Below are positions 26,794-34,675 of a stretch of DNA of 64,000 bases, in pieces. Made by a program: the position numbers and the translations under genes. The notes beneath the pieces are model-generated. The model was given only the letters and a program-made list of their open reading frames with translations. It made no database searches and had not been told where the DNA came from. Positions within the stretch are counted from its first letter, which is position 1. Every line of letters begins with the position of its first letter. The stretch is from Maricaulis sp017643475. GTDB taxonomy: Bacteria > Pseudomonadota > Alphaproteobacteria > Caulobacterales > Maricaulaceae. The stretch spans positions 2,666,001-2,730,000 of the forward strand of contig NZ_CP138920.1 in NCBI RefSeq assembly GCF_047123815.1. Direction: 5' to 3'.

Positions 26794-27856
26794 GGGCTGT
26801 CTCCGGAAGTTCTGGTAACACCGTTCGGATCAGCAGGTTCGACCCCGGTGTCAGGGCTTCAACTGCGTCGAGTGCCATGATCATTGCCCCGGCCGTCCAG
26901 GACGGGCGCTCATAAGGCCAGATGACGTCCTCGGCGAACTGCCACCCCATCCAGTATCCACCGTCGTTGGCTCGCAAGGGCTCCAGGTTCTCCAGCAAAT
27001 CACGGGCTTCCTCGCGCTTGCCGGCTGCGAGGCAGGCGAGGGCGAGTTCCGCTGTCTCAGCTGCAGTGACCCACGGCTCATCCGTCACGCAGCGACATCC
27101 CAGCCCCGCCTCGACAAACTCGTTCCAGCGCGCATAGAGGCGGGCCCGACCTGCCCCGGTCGGCAATACACCGGTCAGGACCGGGTAGTACCAGTCCATC
27201 GCATATCGACGACGGTCCGTGCCGAAACGATCAAAACGCGCATCATTCTCGCGCAGCGTGGCGCCAATCGCGCGCCGGGCACTTTCCCAGTGTGGGCGCT
27301 CGGCGCCGACCATGCGGGCCAGAAGCAGAGCGCATTCAATGGACTTATAGAGGCTGGCATTACCGGCGCGCAGGCTGTCGACGTCTTCCAGGGCCTCGTA
27401 CGGATCGAGGCCACGCCAGACGATATCGCCGCGTTCGGTCTGGTGACGCAGGACAAATTCAATCGCCTTGTCGACCATGGGCCAATAACGCTCGGCCTTG
27501 TCCGCGGCTTGCAATGCCAGCAGGCTGCGCAGCACGGTAACCGCCACATAGCCGGTGAAATTGGTGTCGCGGGCCTGTTCCGGGGTTCCCGGGACCAGGC
27601 GTCGATTATCGTCATCCAGCGGTACCGAAGCACCCAGGTCACCGGTAAATCCGCCATCGGCCTCCTGTCGCTCGACCAGGCAATCCAGCCCCCGCAGCGC
27701 ATCGGAGGCATGTCCCGCGATGGCCAGTCCCATGACACTCTCGCCATGGTTCCACGCGTCCCAGATGCCACGGTCAATCCACGGGATGGATCCGTCTGGA
27801 CGCTGCAGCGTGCGGATATAGGCTGCGCTTTCGGCGATGATACGGGGCGTGTTCAT
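26750..27856 (-). CDS. Alpha/alpha-toroid protein (prenyltransferase/squalene-cyclase-like repeats)
   Basis: The 368-residue protein starts MNTPRIIAESAAYIRTLQRP and contains repeat-like helical units with DGS(I)PW and DGGFTG motifs (QRPDGSIPWIDRG, QEADGGFTGDLG), as in terpene-cyclase or prenyltransferase toroids. I see no DXDD or DxxDD diphosphate-binding motif, so real prenyl chemistry is doubtful; a glycan-binding or hydrolase role is equally possible. The ATG at 27856 overlaps the stop of the upstream methyltransferase (TGATG). The open frame continues upstream to 28945 but that part is only shadow sequence. It forms the third gene of a GT4-methyltransferase-toroid operon. Confidence 0.75.
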   Translation of the reverse strand: MNTPRIIAESAAYIRTLQRPDGSIPWIDRGIWDAWNHGESVMGLAIAGHASDALRGLDCLVERQEADGGFTGDLGASVPLDDDNRRLVPGTPEQARDTNFTGYVAVTVLRSLLALQAADKAERYWPMVDKAIEFVLRHQTERGDIVWRGLDPYEALEDVDSLRAGNASLYKSIECALLLARMVGAERPHWESARRAIGATLRENDARFDRFGTDRRRYAMDWYYPVLTGVLPTGAGRARLYARWNEFVEAGLGCRCVTDEPWVTAAETAELALACLAAGKREEARDLLENLEPLRANDGGYWMGWQFAEDVIWPYERPSWTAGAMIMALDAVEALTPGSNLLIRTVLPELPETAPKPDGEGLPAFLFD

Positions 27857-28578
27857 CAGCTGGCCTTGCGGAAATACATGACGACGGACTTGCCCATGAC
27901 CGGGTTCAGCAGCCAGTCGAGGAAGCGCGTCAGCCAGGGGCGTTGCAACAGATCCCACTCCAGGAATTTGCGGTAGGTATTGACGAGGCCGCTGTCCTCG
28001 CGCTTGTCCCAGAGCGCACATTGCAGCCACCAGTAGGGGCTGTGCAGGCTGTGGGCCCAGTGGCGCGCAAAGCGTTTGAAGCCCTGCTGCTCGACGGACT
28101 GCCTGAGCTGGGAGGAACGGAAAATGCGCACATGCCCGCCAGGCGTGTTCTGATAGCCTTCCGAGAGGGCCCAGCAGATCTTTTCCGGCCAGTAACGCGG
28201 CACCGAGGCGATGAACAGGCCGCCGGGTTTCAGGATGCGCGAGATTTCCGACAGGACCAGGTCCGGATCCGGCACATGTTCGAGGACCTCGGAACAGATG
28301 ATGCGGTCGAAACAAGCGTCCGGGAAAGGCAGACGGCCGGCATCGCCGGCTGTGACCGAGGCGGAGCGCTGGTCGGAAGCCGGCTCGGGAGGAGGCAACT
28401 CGAAAAAGCCTTCCCAGGCTGCCTTGACCTCGCCGTGCGACAGGTCCAGTCCGACCACGTCCAGCGGAATGTCGTTCCAGTAGAGTGCGTGCAGGTGTCG
28501 GCCACGGCCACAGCCGAGATCGAGAACGCGCATTCCGGGCTCGAGGTCCATGTCCTCGAGACGAACCGTGACCATCAT
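27856..28578 (-). CDS. Class I SAM-dependent methyltransferase
   Basis: The 240-residue protein has motif I VLDLGCGRGRHLHALY, the acidic ribose-binding segment VVGLDLS, motif with FDRIICSEVLEHVPDPDLVL and RILKPGGLFIASVPRYWPEK, typical of Methyltransf_11/25 enzymes. The C-terminal 80 residues are Trp- and Leu-rich (HSPYWWLQCALWDK). It sits between the GT4 gene (four-base overlap) and the toroid gene (one-base overlap), so all three are translated together. The substrate may be a lipid-linked or secreted glycan. Confidence 0.85.
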   Translation of the reverse strand: MMVTVRLEDMDLEPGMRVLDLGCGRGRHLHALYWNDIPLDVVGLDLSHGEVKAAWEGFFELPPPEPASDQRSASVTAGDAGRLPFPDACFDRIICSEVLEHVPDPDLVLSEISRILKPGGLFIASVPRYWPEKICWALSEGYQNTPGGHVRIFRSSQLRQSVEQQGFKRFARHWAHSLHSPYWWLQCALWDKREDSGLVNTYRKFLEWDLLQRPWLTRFLDWLLNPVMGKSVVMYFRKAS

Positions 28579-29873
28579 GAGCGGGCTCCCCGTTCAGCAA
28601 GGGCTTCGGTATAAAGACGCGAGGCGGCGAGGGCGTGGTGTTTCCACTGAAACACGTCCTGCGCCCGGGCGGTGGCACGCTGACCCATTTCGCTGGCCAT
28701 GTTCGGATCATCCAGAAGGCGCGCCAGATTGGCCGCCATCGCGCCGGCATTCCCGACAGGAGAGACAAGGCCGCAATCACCGACCACTTCCGGCAGGGCA
28801 CCGCCATCACTGGAGACAACTGCTGCCCCGCAGGCCATGGCCTCGGCGGCCGGGAAACCGAACCCCTCGAACCGAGCGGGGCAGGCGACGACATGCGCAC
28901 GGCGATAAAGATCTGCCACATCCTCGCGGCTGAGACCGCCACCATCGATAACGCGGGAGGTCAGCCCGTGTTTCTCCAGAGCACGCCTGGCCGGTCCCTT
29001 GCGCAGGGTGCCGACGATCCGCAGTTTGACGTTCGGGCGCGCTGCCGCGACGCGGGCAACTGCCTCCAGCAGGACATCCAACCCCTTGATCGGTGCATCG
29101 GCGCTGGCCGTGGTCACGATCAGGCCCGGCTCGCGTTCGACTGCGCTGTCGGGATGGAAAATGGAGTGCTCGATGCCGTTGAACGCAACCCGCACACGTT
29201 CCGTGGGTGTCGCGTAGTGCTCGGCATGACTGTCCCGTGCCGCGGCAGAGACCGCGAGCATGCGCGGCAACTGCCGCGAGGTGCGCGCCTGCATTTTCAC
29301 GAAACTGTACCAACGGCGTGTCAGGGCGCGTTTCCACCAGCTTTCGCCAGCGGCAACGGCATAGTCCAGATCGATCGAGATCGGATGGTGGATCGTGGTG
29401 ATGACGGGCAAAAGCTCATCAATGCGCACAAATGGTGAGGCGAGGGTCTGGTTGTCGTGCAGCACGTCGTACTCGCCGGCGTGGTCGCGCAGGTATTTCT
29501 CCAGTCGCAAGCCAAATGAATACAGCTCACCGAATGCCCCGGAATTATGCGCCAGCCATTCCGACAGATCCGCACGATTGGTGAGATGCTGGGGGCGCAA
29601 GGCAAGGAAGGCGTTGTCTTCTTCGAACAGGTCGAGTGAGGGCAGTTCGATCAGCTCAACGCCGTCATCCAGTTCGGGGTATGGCGGGCCGGAAATGACC
29701 GTGACCTTGTGTCCAAGTCCTGCCAGCGCGCGTGTCAGCTCGCGAATGTAAACGCCCTGTCCGCCGACATGCGGGTGGGAGCGATAACCGCTGACCAGTA
29801 CCCGCAGCGGTCGAACTGGATCGCTGTCTGCTGCCATCTTGGAAGAGGAATGTGCAGTCGTTTCGAAAGTCAT
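28575..29873 (-). CDS. GT4-family glycosyltransferase
   Basis: The 432-residue protein has the GT-B fold. The N-terminal domain has RPLRVLVSGYRSHPHVGGQG (GGxG nucleotide loop) and the C-terminal one has the family E-x7-E motif (CPARFEGFGFPAAEAMACGA). It likely transfers a sugar from a nucleotide donor to an envelope glycan or lipid. The start at 29873 (MTFETTAHSS) was chosen over a longer open frame to 29942; M at 29837 is also possible. It heads the three-gene operon with a methyltransferase and toroid protein. Confidence 0.88.
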   Translation of the reverse strand: MTFETTAHSSSKMAADSDPVRPLRVLVSGYRSHPHVGGQGVYIRELTRALAGLGHKVTVISGPPYPELDDGVELIELPSLDLFEEDNAFLALRPQHLTNRADLSEWLAHNSGAFGELYSFGLRLEKYLRDHAGEYDVLHDNQTLASPFVRIDELLPVITTIHHPISIDLDYAVAAGESWWKRALTRRWYSFVKMQARTSRQLPRMLAVSAAARDSHAEHYATPTERVRVAFNGIEHSIFHPDSAVEREPGLIVTTASADAPIKGLDVLLEAVARVAAARPNVKLRIVGTLRKGPARRALEKHGLTSRVIDGGGLSREDVADLYRRAHVVACPARFEGFGFPAAEAMACGAAVVSSDGGALPEVVGDCGLVSPVGNAGAMAANLARLLDDPNMASEMGQRATARAQDVFQWKHHALAASRLYTEALAERGARS

Positions 29874-29995
29874 CTGATGAGGCTGTGTCCGATTTTGCGG
29901 GGAACCTATAGAAGTGAACGCTGTTCGCCAAGCGTTTGACACCTATGCAGCGCTGTCGGGAAAGGTTATGGCGTGCGCTTCGGGACGCAAAACAC

Positions 29996-31165
29996 ATGAA
30001 CGCCAACACACTCAGATTTTCCGCCTATTTTGGAGCTTTCTACCTGACCCTCGGGGCGTTCCTGCCCTATTTCCCGGTCTGGCTGGAGGGGCGCGGGATT
30101 TCGGCGGAGTGGATCGGCTGGATCGGGGCCGCGGGCTATGCCGGGCGTTTCCTGATTTCACCGATTGCCGCGCGCTGGTCTGACAAGGCGCGCCTGCAGC
30201 GCCATCCGATCCGGGCCATGGCGCTGACGGCGCTGGTGGCCTTTGCCATGCACCTGCCAACCAGCTCGCCCTGGCCCCTGCTGGTACTGGCGTTTTTTGC
30301 CTCGGCCTGTTTCTTTGGCCAGATCCCGCTGGCAGATGCGTTTGCAATGCGGGAATCGCGTGCAGGCAAGATCCCGTTCGGGCCGGTCAGGGCCTTTGGT
30401 TCCGCGGTGTTTGTCATCGCCAATTTCACCGCAGGCGCCTTGCTGGACCTCACGGGCAGCGAGAGCGTGATCGTGTTTGTCGTCACCGGTGCCGCCTTTG
30501 TCGTCGTGTCCGCCTTCACCTTGCCGGACGGCGAGCCGGCTGATGCTGAAGCCGGGCAAAAGATTGACTGGGTGCAGTTTGGTCGCCTTGTGCGCGGCCC
30601 GCTGGGCTGGGCGCTGCTGGCATCGGCCTGCATTCAGGGCGGGCACGGATTTTACTACTATTTCTCGACGCTTGCCTGGGAGGCGCAGGGGCATAGCAAG
30701 CTCATCATCGGAGCGCTCTGGGCGACCGGAGTGATGATCGAGATCGCTTTTCTTTGGTGGTCCGGCAAGGGTGTGCTTGGGCGCATGTCGCCCGCGCAGC
30801 TTCTGGGTATCGGCGCGCTGGGTTCGCTTCTGCGCTGGGGGCTGACCGCGCTGGGTCCGCCGCTGCCCTTCCTTTTCATGCTGCAGCTATTGCACGCGCT
30901 GACCTATGCAGCGACCTATATCGGTTTCCTGCGTTTCGCTATTGAGGCTATCCCGCAGCGTCATACGGCTACAGTCCAGGCGATCAACTCGGCGCTTTCT
31001 GGTGGGGTGGTCATGGCGCTCGCGTCAGTGGCGTCCGGGTACGCCTTTGCTTGGGCCGGTGCCGGGGGCTTCGTCATTATGCTGGTACCAGCCGCAATTG
31101 GTCTGGTTGCAGCAATTGCACTTCACCGCGTTTCAGCACTCCCGTCGGGCAAAGAAATCGACTAG
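29996..31165 (+). CDS. MFS transporter (phenylpropionate permease-like family)
   Basis: The 389-residue protein has about 12 membrane helices. The start, MNANTLRFSAYFGAFYLTLG then AFLPYFPVWLEGRGISAEWI, and ISPIAARWSDKARL are characteristic of the HcaT/LacY-like MFS_1 group. The substrate is unknown. The ATG at 29996 fits the family; the frame is open to 29936 without support. It is divergent from the GT4 gene. Confidence 0.85.
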   Translation: MNANTLRFSAYFGAFYLTLGAFLPYFPVWLEGRGISAEWIGWIGAAGYAGRFLISPIAARWSDKARLQRHPIRAMALTALVAFAMHLPTSSPWPLLVLAFFASACFFGQIPLADAFAMRESRAGKIPFGPVRAFGSAVFVIANFTAGALLDLTGSESVIVFVVTGAAFVVVSAFTLPDGEPADAEAGQKIDWVQFGRLVRGPLGWALLASACIQGGHGFYYYFSTLAWEAQGHSKLIIGALWATGVMIEIAFLWWSGKGVLGRMSPAQLLGIGALGSLLRWGLTALGPPLPFLFMLQLLHALTYAATYIGFLRFAIEAIPQRHTATVQAINSALSGGVVMALASVASGYAFAWAGAGGFVIMLVPAAIGLVAAIALHRVSALPSGKEID

Positions 31166-31176
31166 GCTGCGATCCC

Positions 31177-32331
31177 ATGAGGGGAAAAGCGTTATCTCAG
31201 GTTGATGCTGCCGGGTCCGTCATACGTCAGGACGGCGCTAAGACGGTTGTTGAGCTGCATGGTGACTGGACGGTCGAAACAATCGGCAGCACGGACGCAG
31301 ATCTGCGCCGTGTTGAAGAGACAACTGCGCCCGGCGATATTGTCATCGACCTGACCCATCTGGGGCGCGTGGATACAGCGGGAGCCTTCATCATCGGACG
31401 GGTCACCCGCCGATGTGGAGAGCCCGATGGCGATTTCCATTTCATCGGGGATCACCCGACCGCGCGACGACTGATCGAGGAAGTGCGTGCCCGTACGACG
31501 GTTTGTTCCGAAGAGGCGCCACCCACGTTCGGGTTTGGCAAGGCTCTTGCGCGAATTGGTGCTGGTCTGGAAGCCATGGCGAGGGAAATCCTTGATACGC
31601 TGGGTTTCCTCGGCCGGACGATGATCACCGGTGTAACCAGCCTGTTCGTGCCCTCGCGCCTGCGATTGACCCCGACGATCTGGGCCATGGAAGAAGTCGG
31701 CGTGAACGCGATGCCTATCATCGCTACCTTGTCTTTCTTCATCGGTGCCGTGGTTGCGTACATGGGTGCCAACCTGCTGCAAAGTCTGGGTTTCTCGGTC
31801 TTCACGGTCGAGCTTGTCGGTATTGCCGTCCTGCGCGAATTCGGTGTCTTGATCACGGCCATCATGTTGGCGGGCCGGTCTGATTCCGCCTTCACCGCCC
31901 AGATCGGTGCGATGAAAATGCAGCAGGAGGTCGACGCCATGCGTGTTCTCGGCCTTGACCCGTTTGAGGTCCTGGTTCTGCCGCGTGTAATCGCCTGTAC
32001 GCTGATGGCTCCACTGTTGACGTTCGGTGCCATGATCTCCGGTGTTTTTGGCGGCATGCTGGTCGCCTGGAGTGCCCAGGATATCTCGCCCTCACTCTTC
32101 ATTACCCGTTTTCACGAACAGCTCGACTGGAGCCACTTCCTGGTGGGCATGTCCAAAGCACCCGTCTTCGGCCTTGTCGTCGCGATCATTGGCTGTCGCC
32201 AGGGCATGCAGGTCGGAGGTGATGTGGAATCGCTGGGGCGCCGCGTAACTGCGTCCGTGGTTCAGTCGATCTTCGCGGTGATCGTGCTGGAGGCCCTGTT
32301 TGCCATGCTCTACCTGGAGCTGGGAATATGA
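31177..32331 (+). CDS. mlaE: MlaE-type ABC permease fused to an N-terminal STAS domain
   Basis: The 384-residue protein has two parts. Residues about 15-115 form a STAS-like domain (LHGDWTVETIGSTD, IVIDLTHLGRVDTAGAFIIG), a domain that in the E. coli Mla system is the separate protein MlaB. The rest is the MlaE permease with five or so helices and the signature GFSVFTVELVGIAVLREFGV followed by LAGRSDSAFTAQIGAMKMQQ. It should be the membrane subunit of a phospholipid transporter. It is translationally coupled to the ATPase gene (ATGA). Confidence 0.9.
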   Translation: MRGKALSQVDAAGSVIRQDGAKTVVELHGDWTVETIGSTDADLRRVEETTAPGDIVIDLTHLGRVDTAGAFIIGRVTRRCGEPDGDFHFIGDHPTARRLIEEVRARTTVCSEEAPPTFGFGKALARIGAGLEAMAREILDTLGFLGRTMITGVTSLFVPSRLRLTPTIWAMEEVGVNAMPIIATLSFFIGAVVAYMGANLLQSLGFSVFTVELVGIAVLREFGVLITAIMLAGRSDSAFTAQIGAMKMQQEVDAMRVLGLDPFEVLVLPRVIACTLMAPLLTFGAMISGVFGGMLVAWSAQDISPSLFITRFHEQLDWSHFLVGMSKAPVFGLVVAIIGCRQGMQVGGDVESLGRRVTASVVQSIFAVIVLEALFAMLYLELGI

Positions 32332-33101
32332 CGCAGGACGCTCTCATTTCCGTGCGGGACCTGCGAACCGCCTTTGGACCGCACGTCATCCACGAAAATC
32401 TGGATCTGGATATCCGTCGCGGGGAAATCCTGGGACTGGTCGGCGGTTCCGGCACGGGCAAGACCGTACTGCTGAACACGATCCTGGGGCTCAAACAGCC
32501 CGATGGCGGGGATGTCTTTTTCGAGGGGCATCGCTATGGCGGCCTGTCGGTCGCTGAGCGCCGCAAGGTCAATTCACGCTGGGGCGTCCTGTTTCAGAAC
32601 GGCGCTCTGTTCACCTCGCTGACCGTGCGTGAAAACGTCATGGCGCCGCTGCGCGAGCATGTCTCCATGCCACCGGCCCTGATGGAAGAAATCGCCGGCA
32701 TGAAGATCGGCCTGGCAGGCCTGTCTCCGGAAGCAGCGGATCGTTACCCGTCAGAGCTTTCCGGCGGTATGCGCAAGAGAGCGGCCCTGGCTCGCGCCTT
32801 GGCGCTGGATCCGGACATCCTGTTCCTGGACGAGCCGACAGCCGGCCTCGACCCGATCGGCGCGGCGGCGTTTGACAGCCTTATTCTGGAACTTTCACAG
32901 GCCCTTGGCCTGACCGTGTTGATGATTACGCACGATCTCGACAGTCTTCACGCCATCTGCGACCGTGTCGCGGTGCTGGCAGACAAGAAAGTCGAAGTCG
33001 TTGCGCCAATTGAAGCCTTGATGCGCAATCCGCATCCCTGGATTCAGGAATATTTCCATGGACCGCGCGGCCGAGCCGCACTTGCGGGACAAGGGGGGTA
33101 A
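32328..33101 (+). CDS. mlaF: ABC transporter ATP-binding protein MlaF
   Basis: The 257-residue ATPase has Walker A GGSGTGKTVLLN, the signature LSGGMRKRAALARALA and Walker B DPDILFLDEPTAGLDP. The MlaF-like LFQNGALFTSLTVRENVMAP (Q-loop) is present. It drives the STAS-MlaE permease encoded upstream, with which it overlaps by four bases, and an MCE protein downstream. Confidence 0.94.
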   Translation: MTQDALISVRDLRTAFGPHVIHENLDLDIRRGEILGLVGGSGTGKTVLLNTILGLKQPDGGDVFFEGHRYGGLSVAERRKVNSRWGVLFQNGALFTSLTVRENVMAPLREHVSMPPALMEEIAGMKIGLAGLSPEAADRYPSELSGGMRKRAALARALALDPDILFLDEPTAGLDPIGAAAFDSLILELSQALGLTVLMITHDLDSLHAICDRVAVLADKKVEVVAPIEALMRNPHPWIQEYFHGPRGRAALAGQGG

Positions 33102-33104
33102 GAG

Positions 33105-34052
33105 ATGGAAACCAAAGCACATCACATACTCGTCGGCCTGTTTGCCGTGACATTGATCACCGCAGGCATCCTGTTCACCCTGTGGATGGCCAAGGTCACC
33201 TCGGAGGAGTTTTCCCAGTACGACATCGTCTTTGACGGGCCGGTGCGAGGGCTTCGCGAGTCTGCCGAGGTGCGTTTCAACGGCATTCAGGTCGGTGAGG
33301 TGAAGGAGTTGGGACTGGACGAGCAGAGCCGGGTGATCGCGCGGATCGAGGTTCTTTCGCAGACCCCGGTTCGTGTTGACAGTTTCGCCCAGCTCGAACC
33401 CCAGGGCCTGACCGGCCTGTCCTATATACTGATCTCCGGGGGCTCCCCCGAAGCGCCACGCCTGGAAAGCCAGATTGGCCGACCGCCGCCACGCATCTTT
33501 GCCCGGCGCGCCCAGCTCGAGGGGCTGGTGGAAGGATCCGAGGACGTTCTTGATGCAGCACAGATCGCGCTTATCCGGCTGTCCGACCTGCTAAGCGAGG
33601 AGAATGTGGATGAGGTCGCAGAGACGCTGACTAATCTGCGGGAGATCACCGATCGCCTGTCCGAAGAGGGGGCGCTGATCGAGGACGCCCGGGAAACCCT
33701 CGCCCAGATCAATACGGCGGCACAGGACATCTCGGTGGCCGCGCAATCACTGCAGGAATTCTCGGAGACCACGACGACCTTTGTGGCCAATGACCTCACC
33801 GCTGCGGTCAACGAGACGACGCTGGCGGCGATGGCCGTAAACCAGGCGGCGGTGGACACCAATACACTGGTGCAATCCGTGACCCCGGCGCTGGAAGACT
33901 TTGCTGATAATGGCCTCAATAACATCACCCGTTCGGCGGCCAATCTGCAGCGCCTGACGGAGGCGCTGGAACGCATTTCAGCTGATCTTGAAAACAATCC
34001 CGGCGGTTTCATCGCCGGCTCACCGCGTGAGACCGTGGAGATTCCGCAATGA
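33105..34052 (+). CDS. mlaD: MCE-domain substrate-binding protein (MlaD-like)
   Basis: The 315-residue protein has an N-terminal membrane anchor (ILVGLFAVTLITAGILFTLW) and an MCE domain (FDGPVRGLRESAEVRFNGIQ, VGEVKELGLD, LTGLSYILISGG). After it comes a long helical/coiled region (residues about 150-290, TLTNLREITDRLSEEGALIE) that is longer than in E. coli MlaD and resembles longer MCE proteins that span more of the periplasm. It would hold phospholipid in the periplasm. A good start follows AAGAG. Confidence 0.9.
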   Translation: METKAHHILVGLFAVTLITAGILFTLWMAKVTSEEFSQYDIVFDGPVRGLRESAEVRFNGIQVGEVKELGLDEQSRVIARIEVLSQTPVRVDSFAQLEPQGLTGLSYILISGGSPEAPRLESQIGRPPPRIFARRAQLEGLVEGSEDVLDAAQIALIRLSDLLSEENVDEVAETLTNLREITDRLSEEGALIEDARETLAQINTAAQDISVAAQSLQEFSETTTTFVANDLTAAVNETTLAAMAVNQAAVDTNTLVQSVTPALEDFADNGLNNITRSAANLQRLTEALERISADLENNPGGFIAGSPRETVEIPQ

Positions 34053-34675
34053 GTGCATCGCGTTCAATCAAACTTCTCCTGGCCGGCCTGACGGCGCTGT
34101 CCGCCTCGGCCTGTGTATCGCTTTTGCCTGAGACCGAGCCAGTCGCGGTTTATCGTCTGTCTTCGCCGACGCCGCGCGCCAGCGATAATCCGCCGGGTAT
34201 CATTGTTGAAATCGAACGCCCGAGCGCTCCGGCTGGACTGTCCGGTGATGAGATCGCCATCGAACGAGTCGAAGGTCATCTTGCCTATCTGTCCGGCGCG
34301 GCCTGGATATCTCCGGCGCCAAACGCATTGCAGGGCCTGGTCGTGGATACATTCCACGCGACGGGAAATGGCGTGGACCCGGTCTATCCGACGGATGCCG
34401 TGCGCAGCGAGTACGAGCTGAGGATGGACCTGCGTTCCTTCGAGGCGGTTTATGATCAGGGCGAGAATAGCGCCCCACTGATCCGTGTTCGCATCATGGC
34501 GCGCCTGGTCGAGGAACGTGGACGTGAAATGGTCGGCTCGCGTGTGTTCACGGTTACTCGGCGCGCCAGCGATAACCGCGTCAGCGCCATCGTGGATGCG
34601 TTCAACGCGGCTTCAACCGATCTTGCCGGTGATCTAGCAGAATGGACCGGAACGGCCGTCCGGGCGCGCGGCTAG
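34049..34675 (+). CDS. ABC-type transport auxiliary lipoprotein (PqiC/MlaC-position component)
   Basis: The 208-residue protein has a lipoprotein signal peptide (LLLAGLTALSASACVSLLP, lipobox SASAC) and the ABC_trans_aux fold (VAVYRLSSPTPRAS, then VEGHLAYLSGAAWISPAPNA). These lipoproteins accompany MCE transporters such as PqiABC and anchor them at the outer membrane. Its ATG overlaps the MCE gene stop (ATGA), making a four-gene operon. Its 3' end overlaps the convergent coiled-coil gene by four bases. Confidence 0.86.
   Translation: MSASRSIKLLLAGLTALSASACVSLLPETEPVAVYRLSSPTPRASDNPPGIIVEIERPSAPAGLSGDEIAIERVEGHLAYLSGAAWISPAPNALQGLVVDTFHATGNGVDPVYPTDAVRSEYELRMDLRSFEAVYDQGENSAPLIRVRIMARLVEERGREMVGSRVFTVTRRASDNRVSAIVDAFNAASTDLAGDLAEWTGTAVRARG

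Noticed and set aside
27857..28945. Long open frame continuing upstream of the toroid gene (731 codons in total)
   Set aside because: It lies antisense-in-frame within the methyltransferase and GT4 genes on the same strand; its residues are Arg/Pro/Ser rich with no family pattern. The real start is the coupled ATG at 27856.
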